DNA of 6,867 bases from Verrucomicrobiota bacterium (lineage in GTDB: Bacteria > Verrucomicrobiota > Lentisphaeria > Oligosphaerales > JAFGRS01), in contig JAGVUW010000214.1 of NCBI GenBank assembly GCA_019136035.1, positions 1 to 6,867 on the forward strand, read 5' to 3'. Both the position numbers and the translations under genes were made by a program. Numbering within the stretch: position 1 is the stretch's first letter; each line of letters starts with the position of its first letter. Under the pieces are notes generated by a model. The model was given only the letters and a program-made list of their open reading frames with translations. It searched no databases and was not told the DNA's origin. Below are positions 1 to 4,177 of the stretch, piece after piece.

Positions 1-752
1 GCCGCGATCATCGCCTGCGCCGTCAGGTCGTAGTCGAGAGCGCCGATGACCTCGAGGTTGACCGGGCCGTCGTAGCCGGCCTCGACCAGCACCCGGCAGT
101 AGCCCGCCAGGTCGATATCGCCGCGGCCGCAGGCCTGCTCCTCGGGCGTGCCCGGACGCGGACCCAAGCCGACGCAGTCGCGGATGTGCACATGGCGCAC
201 CCGCGACACCACCGCCTTGAGTGCCTCCTTCGGCACCTCGCCGCTGCGGTGGATGTGGCTCGGGTCCATGTCAATCCCGAAAGCCGGCGCGGACACCCGC
301 CGCATGATCTCCAGGGTCGTCGGGGTGTTGAAGACCCCCGTGTTGACGTGCGCCTTCATGCACAGCGTCACGCCAAACTCGGCCGCCTTGGCCGCCATGC
401 GCTCCAGATGCGCGGCCAGCCGCACGAGGTCCTCCGGGCAGTCCGGCTTGGTGCCGCCGGGGCCGACATTGACGACCGGTATGCCGATGGCGGCGCAGGC
501 CTCGTAGGCCAGCATCAGGCGGTCCTCGGCGGTGGTCGCAACCTCGACCGCGCTCAGCGGCAGAGCCAGATCCGCCGCGATCGCCCTGATCTCCGCGGCG
601 TGGTTCCGCCAGTCATCCAAGGGCAGGTGGTTGGCCATGCTGCCCAGAGCCGAAATCTCGGCCGCGTCGTAGCCGGCGCGCTTGATGTGCGCCATGGCCG
701 TGCGGAAGTCGTGCTTGCCAAAAAGCACCGTGTTGACGCCCAGCGTGATCAT
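1..752 (-). CDS. Sugar phosphate isomerase/epimerase, TIM barrel (3' end cut by window edge)
   Basis: The minus frame is open from an ATG at 752 to the window edge, giving 250 codons with no stop. GGAGGG (759-764) lies 6 nt upstream of the ATG. The protein resembles the xylose isomerase-like / AP-endonuclease 2 TIM-barrel family, cytoplasmic divalent-metal enzymes that isomerise or epimerise sugars and sugar derivatives. Visible family signatures are the strand-1 start ITLGVNTVLF, the VVNVGPGG segment (residues 93-100), DMDPSHIH (161-168), RHVHIRD (186-192) and NLEVIG (232-237). By family analogy the metal ligands would be D163 or D161 with H166, H189 and E234. The first ligand of the family, usually a glutamate in an 'E-x-H' strand end, seems to be K133 in CMKAHVN. 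Family members are usually about 260-300 residues, so only a short C-terminal piece should be missing. The oxidoreductase lies directly upstream on the same strand. The substrate cannot be told from sequence. Confidence 0.9.
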   Translation of the reverse strand, partial: MITLGVNTVLFGKHDFRTAMAHIKRAGYDAAEISALGSMANHLPLDDWRNHAAEIRAIAADLALPLSAVEVATTAEDRLMLAYEACAAIGIPVVNVGPGGTKPDCPEDLVRLAAHLERMAAKAAEFGVTLCMKAHVNTGVFNTPTTLEIMRRVSAPAFGIDMDPSHIHRSGEVPKEALKAVVSRVRHVHIRDCVGLGPRPGTPEEQACGRGDIDLAGYCRVLVEAGYDGPVNLEVIGALDYDLTAQAMIA

Positions 753-788
753 CTCAGACCCTCCACATCACCGCCCGCCCCGCGCTCA

Positions 789-808
789 GGATGGCCGGAC
801 GGCCATCC
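789..808. repeat. Perfect 8-bp inverted repeat between the two minus-strand genes
   Basis: GGATGGCC (789-796) is followed by a 4-nt centre and its exact complement GGCCATCC (801-808). It lies in the 128-bp gap between the oxidoreductase stop and the isomerase Shine-Dalgarno sequence. As RNA it would form a GC-rich tetraloop hairpin. No T-run follows on either strand, so it is not a classical intrinsic terminator. It could be an mRNA stability or processing element that tunes expression between the two genes. An 8-bp arm in such GC-rich DNA may also be chance. Confidence 0.45.
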
Positions 809-880
809 CGCAGGCGCGCAGGCAGGCATTCAGGTAGCCATCGCTCTTCCGCGGCAATCAGGGCCGCACGGCCGACCGCC

Positions 881-1999
881 TCACTGCTCGCGCGGGTTGT
901 GCCGCAGCGTCGGCAGCGGGTTCGGCCGCACCAGCACGCCGCCCTCCTCGAAGGACTCGATCGCCGCGAAGGTGTACTCCAGCGTCGCCAGGGCGTCGCG
1001 CCCGTTGGCACGCAGGAGGTGCTTCGGAACCCGGTTGGTCACATCCTCGAGGAAGGCATGAATGCGGTTCGGGAAGGTCGCCCCGAAATCCTTGATGCCG
1101 GTGTCGTGCACGGTCGGCTCCGGGACCTGACCCAGCCCCAGCTTCTCGGGCTTGGCACCGGGTGTCCCGGGGGCCGGCCAGAAGGTGCACTTCTCGACGC
1201 AGTTCTCGATGCAGAAGGTCCCCTGCGAACCGCCGACTTCGACGCTCCACCAGCCGCCCAGGCCCATGGTCGCATCGCCGCGCTGGCTGAAGAGGTACCC
1301 GACCGCGCCGCTCTGGAAGCGCATGTGGATGCTGTTCAGGGCCACCATCGGATCGGCCGCCGCCACGCGGAAACTCGGCCGGCCCATGAACGCCTGGATG
1401 TGCGTGATGTCGCCGCAGAAGTAGCGCATGATGCTGAACGGATGCGCCAGGAACGCCTTCACATGGAAGTACGGGAAGCCGGCCACATTGGCGCCGCCGC
1501 CCTTGGCGTAAGTCGCCGCGCCGCCGACGAAGCCCATGCGGTGCAGGCAGTACATCTGCTCGCCGATCCTGCCCTCGTCGATGTACTGGCGTGCCTGCCG
1601 CGCCGGCTCGGTGAAGTAGTGGTTCAGGTTGCAGCCCAGGTAGAGGTCCTTCTCCTGAGCGTAGGCGACCATCTCACGGGCGTCTTCGATGTCGTTGCTG
1701 ATCGGCTTCTCGACCAGGACATGCCGGCCGGCATCGAGGGCCTCCATCACCGGCTCGTAGTGCCAGCCGCCGTTCTCCGGACCGCCGGTCGTGACGTCGA
1801 CAATGTCGAGGTCCTCGTTGGCCAGCATGTCCTTCAGGCTGTAGTAGGCCTTGACGCCGTGCTTCTTCGCCACCTCGTCGGCCCGCGCCTTGACCACGTC
1901 GCATACCGCCACGAGGTCCGCCAACGGGTCGTTCGCATGGCATTGCGCATGCGTCTGACCAATGCCCCTCATCCCCACCACGCCGACTCTCAGTGCCAT
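881..1999 (-). CDS. Gfo/Idh/MocA family NAD(P)-dependent oxidoreductase
   Basis: This 372-residue protein begins at the ATG at 1999, which has AGAGGAG 8 nt upstream. The frame continues upstream to a GTG at 2020, but that adds only seven residues, lacks its own Shine-Dalgarno sequence and would absorb the one just named. The N-terminal Rossmann domain (about 1-125) opens with ALRVGVVGMRGIG, a dinucleotide-binding glycine motif, and has the family's EKP motif at 97-99, in which K98 is the catalytic lysine. The C-terminal alpha/beta domain (about 130-350) carries FHVKAFLAHPFSIMRYF (178-194). There H186 aligns best with the catalytic histidine, although the usual D-x-G-x-H context is replaced by AFLAH. 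The family oxidises or reduces sugars, inositols and related polyols with a nicotinamide cofactor. There is no signal peptide, so it should be cytoplasmic. The sugar isomerase lies 128 bp downstream, suggesting a shared sugar pathway. The substrate is unknown. Confidence 0.93.
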   Translation of the reverse strand: MALRVGVVGMRGIGQTHAQCHANDPLADLVAVCDVVKARADEVAKKHGVKAYYSLKDMLANEDLDIVDVTTGGPENGGWHYEPVMEALDAGRHVLVEKPISNDIEDAREMVAYAQEKDLYLGCNLNHYFTEPARQARQYIDEGRIGEQMYCLHRMGFVGGAATYAKGGGANVAGFPYFHVKAFLAHPFSIMRYFCGDITHIQAFMGRPSFRVAAADPMVALNSIHMRFQSGAVGYLFSQRGDATMGLGGWWSVEVGGSQGTFCIENCVEKCTFWPAPGTPGAKPEKLGLGQVPEPTVHDTGIKDFGATFPNRIHAFLEDVTNRVPKHLLRANGRDALATLEYTFAAIESFEEGGVLVRPNPLPTLRHNPREQ

Positions 2000-2007
2000 C
2001 GTCGATA

Positions 2008-2014
2008 CTCCTCT
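2008..2014 (-). promoter_or_regulatory. Shine-Dalgarno site fixing the oxidoreductase start
   Basis: Read on the minus strand the sequence is AGAGGAG, 8 nt before the ATG at 1999. It lies between that ATG and the alternative in-frame GTG at 2020, so it supports the ATG and argues against the GTG. Confidence 0.75.
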
Positions 2015-2157
2015 GTCCACCGGACTCCGGCGGTCTCAGTCAGCCAGAGCGGCCAGGCTGGGCGCCTCTCGGGATAGTCTAGCGGGAGAAACCCCGAATG
2101 CCATCGCCGACGACGGCGGCCTCCGGGTCAGAGTGCCGCGTCCACGCAGACGCGTGC

Positions 2158-2216
2158 GCCGCGCGGCTTCAGCCCGGCGCAACCCCGACTGCCGCCGCGG
2201 CCTGAAGGCACGCGGC
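2158..2216. repeat. Imperfect 15-bp inverted repeat with 29-bp loop
   Basis: GCCGCGCGGCTTCAG (2158-2172) faces CTGAAGGCACGCGGC (2202-2216). Thirteen of 15 positions pair, leaving a 29-nt centre. It sits mid-way between two divergent promoter regions, so it could be an operator pair or an RNA hairpin in the leader of one gene. Function is inferred from position only, and GC-rich sequence raises the chance of an accidental match. Confidence 0.4.
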
Positions 2217-2220
2217 ATGC

Positions 2221-2238
2221 TTCCGGCCAAGGCCGGAA
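2221..2238. repeat. Perfect 8-bp inverted repeat TTCCGGCC-AA-GGCCGGAA
   Basis: Two exact 8-bp arms flank a 2-bp centre, 158 bp upstream of the sialidase-like start and 221 bp upstream of the oxidoreductase start. A near-continuous dyad in a divergent promoter region is the usual layout of a repressor or activator operator. The 2-nt centre is too tight for an RNA hairpin without opening a pair. I do not recognise the binding protein, and no regulator gene is present in the window. Confidence 0.45.
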
Positions 2239-2383
2239 CTCTGACGGAGACGGCTCAGACGACGATGTCCCGTGGCGTTCTATCGGGCGCGAGACCGCCG
2301 CTTGCATTTCGGGAGTCCGGGCTGACCTTGGGGGAGCCGGCGGGTGTGCCTGGACGCGGTGCCGGCGCGGTTGCGGGGAACCC

Positions 2384-2390
2384 GAGGAGG
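2384..2390 (+). promoter_or_regulatory. Shine-Dalgarno site fixing the sialidase-like start
   Basis: GAGGAGG lies 6 nt before the ATG at 2397. The same frame is open back to 1962, so this site together with the signal peptide that follows is what sets the start. Confidence 0.8.
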
Positions 2391-2396
2391 CTGGAT

Positions 2397-3980
2397 ATGT
2401 GGCGCGCCGTGCTTCTGGCCGGGTGGGTGCTGCTGGCGGCGGCGACGCGGGCCGCCGAGGGCGAGGCCGTGGCCTTCGACAAGGCCGCCGACCTGGCGGG
2501 CTGGCAGGCCGAGTCCGGAGACTGGGCGGTCCAGGACGGCGCCCTGCTGCAGAACGACGCGGGGCTATCGCGCGGCGTCCTGTGGCGGCCGGAACGGGCG
2601 TGGTCCGCGCTCGACCTCAGCGTCGAGTTCTTCATCCATCCGGTGGGTGAGGGCGTCCGCGCCCCGGGCCTCATCTACCACGCCGTCGACCAGGACACCT
2701 ACTATTACCTGCACTTCGACCTGAGGAACTCCCAGGTGGTCTGGGTGCGTTCGGCGCCCGGCCGGGAGTGGACCGACGCCCGGCGTCACCGGGTGCCCGG
2801 CCTCAAGGCCGGCGCCTGGCAGACGGCCCGCGTCGTCTGCCGCGATGGCGAGCATCAGGCCTTCCTCGATGGGGAGCTCCTGTTCACCGAGAAGGACGAC
2901 ACCCTCAAGGGCGGCGTGGTCGGCCTGCGCGCCGGTCAGGGGCGCATCGCCTTCCGGAATCTGCGTGTGGAAGGCGAGCCCGTCGGCCTGACGGCGCCGT
3001 TCCGCGTCCAGGTCGCGCCGTTCCGGGTGGTCTGCCGCGACGCCGGTGCCGGCGCCTACGAGGCCTTCCCCGACCTCTGCCGCACGAGCACCGGCGAGCT
3101 TCTCTGTGTCTTCTACGCGGGCTACAGCCATGTGAGCGTGCCCCGTCCCGACCTCCCCAACGGCGCCCGCATCGCCCTCTGCCGGTCCAGCGACGACGGC
3201 CGGACCTGGTCGCCGGCCGAGACCGTGGTCGACACCCCCATCGACGACCGCGACAGCTCGATCACGCAGATCGCCAACGGCGATCTCCTGGTGGCCTACA
3301 TGAGCTACGACCCGCAGCGCAAGCCCGGCACCCATCAGGTGTTCACCGTGCGTTCGACCGACCAGGGCCGGACCTGGGGCCCGCCGCAGCGCGTCCCGAC
3401 GCCCTTCACGGCGAACGAGGCGGTCTCTGAGCCCATCCGTGAGATGCCCGACGGGCGCCTGATTCTGCCGCTCTACGGCCGCATGGCCGACGCGCCGAAG
3501 GCACGCTCGAGGGTCGGCCTGGTCGAGTCGACCGACAGCGGCCGCACCTGGCAGACCCTGGCCGTGGTCCGCTCGGACCGCTATGACCTCACCGAGCCCT
3601 CCCTGGTGCGCCTGCCCGATGGGCGGCTCTTCATGGTCATCCGACCGACCATGACCTGGTGCGAGTCCACGGATGGCGGACGGACCTGGACCGAACCCGC
3701 ACCGCTGCCCATCGACGGCGACGCGCCCTACCTTCTCCTCACCTCCAAGGGCGTCCTGCTCTGCGGCTTCCGGCACCGGCCGACGCGGAGCACCTGCGTC
3801 ATCAGCAGCACCGACTTCGGTCGGACGTGGAGCGAGAGGGTGACGATCGACCGAGTCATGGGCGCCTACACGAGCATGGTGGAGCTCCCGGACGGCCGCG
3901 TCCTGGTGGTGTACTACACCGAGGGCCACGGCTCGGACATCCGCGCCATCGCCCTGAGCGCCCCTCACGGCATGCCGTGA
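2397..3980 (+). CDS. Secreted sialidase-like BNR/Asp-box protein with N-terminal lectin-like domain
   Basis: The protein has 527 residues. It starts with a Sec signal peptide (MWRAVLLAGWVLLAAATRAA, cleavage near residue 20), so it is exported. Residues about 25-195 look like a concanavalin A-like beta-sandwich of the laminin-G / 3-keto-disaccharide hydrolase type, running from AFDKAADLAGW to IAFRNLRVEG. Residues about 205-520 form a sialidase-type beta-propeller with five Asp boxes (SxDxGxTW) starting at S264, S320, S378, S424 and S471. By my alignment the propeller keeps counterparts of the sialidase Glu (E400 in TEPSLVRLPDGR), an Arg (R416) and the late Tyr (Y506 or Y507 in VVYYTEG). The 'R-I-P' arginine near the start is replaced: YEAFP (221-225) has A223 there. 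It may therefore cleave or bind another glycan rather than sialic acid. Annotation as sialidase should be read as fold only. The stop codon and last five residues lie in the palindrome array. Confidence 0.9.
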   Translation: MWRAVLLAGWVLLAAATRAAEGEAVAFDKAADLAGWQAESGDWAVQDGALLQNDAGLSRGVLWRPERAWSALDLSVEFFIHPVGEGVRAPGLIYHAVDQDTYYYLHFDLRNSQVVWVRSAPGREWTDARRHRVPGLKAGAWQTARVVCRDGEHQAFLDGELLFTEKDDTLKGGVVGLRAGQGRIAFRNLRVEGEPVGLTAPFRVQVAPFRVVCRDAGAGAYEAFPDLCRTSTGELLCVFYAGYSHVSVPRPDLPNGARIALCRSSDDGRTWSPAETVVDTPIDDRDSSITQIANGDLLVAYMSYDPQRKPGTHQVFTVRSTDQGRTWGPPQRVPTPFTANEAVSEPIREMPDGRLILPLYGRMADAPKARSRVGLVESTDSGRTWQTLAVVRSDRYDLTEPSLVRLPDGRLFMVIRPTMTWCESTDGGRTWTEPAPLPIDGDAPYLLLTSKGVLLCGFRHRPTRSTCVISSTDFGRTWSERVTIDRVMGAYTSMVELPDGRVLVVYYTEGHGSDIRAIALSAPHGMP

Positions 3981-4134
3981 GGCTACGACACCCACGGCAT
4001 GCCGTGGGGCCACGACACCACGACGCCCCCTCCGTAGCCCCACGGCGTGCCGTGGGGCCCCGACCCCCACGGCGTGCCGTGGGGCCACGACGCCACGACG
4101 CCCCCTCCGTAGCCCCACGGCATGCCGTGGGGCT
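3963..4134. repeat. Array of five palindromic repeats (core CACGGC-RT-GCCGTG)
   Basis: Five copies of a 14-bp core, CACGGCATGCCGTG or CACGGCGTGCCGTG, sit inside longer dyads at 3963-3982, 3991-4008, 4037-4058, 4065-4084 and 4111-4134. Units 1, 2 and 5 have the AT centre and are perfect palindromes of 20, 18 and 24 bp. Units 3 and 4 have a GT centre. Centres are 27, 48, 27 and 48 bp apart, an exact alternation. Unit 1 has T and A where the others have C and G at paired arm positions, so pairing is kept. The array fills the gap between convergent genes and overlaps the 3' end of the sialidase-like gene. It resembles REP/BIME-type elements in size and location. Possible roles are bidirectional transcription end, mRNA 3'-end protection or protein binding. 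It is not a CRISPR array: the repeats are palindromes and the spacers are themselves repeated. Confidence 0.9.
3991..4132. repeat. Two tandem copies of a 67-bp palindrome-spacer-palindrome block, 75-bp period
   Basis: Block A (3991-4057) and block B (4066-4132) align without gaps over 67 bp with three differences, all A/G. One falls in each palindrome centre and one in the spacer. Both blocks share the spacer ending GACGCCCCCTCCGTAGCCC. The 75-bp offset equals the sum of the 27-bp and 48-bp palindrome spacings. This shows directly that the array grew by duplication of a two-palindrome unit, with a single extra palindrome at its left end. Confidence 0.85.
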
Positions 4135-4177
4135 TCCGGCACCGCTGGCCGGCGCTGCCGGTCAGCGGTGCCGGAAG
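4133..4177. terminator. Long perfect hairpin at the convergent 3' ends, probable bidirectional terminator or 3'-end protector
   Basis: CTTCCGGCACCGCTG (4133-4147) pairs perfectly over 15 bp with CAGCGGTGCCGGAAG (4163-4177). The 15-nt centre can continue the stem by a G-T pair and five further pairs (4149-4153 with 4157-4161) around a 3-nt loop. The stop codon TGA of the minus-strand gene (4162-4164) lies at the base of this centre, and its last codons form the outer arm. No T-run follows on either strand, so the hairpin alone is not a textbook intrinsic terminator. The structure is clear; the terminator role is inferred from position. Confidence 0.6.

Larger units (their letters stand above)
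2000..2396. other. Divergent intergenic control region
   Basis: This 397-bp stretch separates the divergent oxidoreductase and sialidase-like genes and must hold the promoters for both. The sialidase-like frame stays open upstream through all of it, back to 1962. The protein that would add is rich in Arg, Ala and Pro, has no domain character, and would bury the signal peptide that begins at 2397, so I treat it as non-coding. I found no promoter with two convincing hexamers on either strand. The isolated GATAGT (2083-2088) and minus-strand GATAGA near 2278-2283 lack good partners. Two inverted repeats are listed separately. No RNA gene is recognisable. Confidence 0.6.

Noticed and set aside
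186..1061. A 291-codon plus-strand open frame opposite the isomerase and the oxidoreductase end
   Set aside because: It is rich in Arg, His and Pro, has no recognisable domain, and crosses the gap between two well-supported minus-strand genes.
791..2077. A 428-codon plus-strand open frame opposite the oxidoreductase
   Set aside because: It is a shadow of the Gfo/Idh gene, whose Rossmann and EKP motifs on the minus strand are unambiguous.
1962..2396. N-terminal extension of the sialidase-like frame
   Set aside because: It would overlap the oxidoreductase start, is Arg/Ala-rich with no domain character, and would bury a clear signal peptide that has its own Shine-Dalgarno sequence.
3963..4134. 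CRISPR array
   Set aside because: The repeated units are short palindromes, the spacers are themselves duplicated, and no cas gene is present.
2565..4142. A 525-codon minus-strand open frame antisense to the sialidase-like gene, beginning with APRHAVG-like repeats
   Set aside because: The repeats are just the palindrome array read as protein, and the rest is low-complexity shadow sequence. The plus strand encodes five clear Asp boxes.
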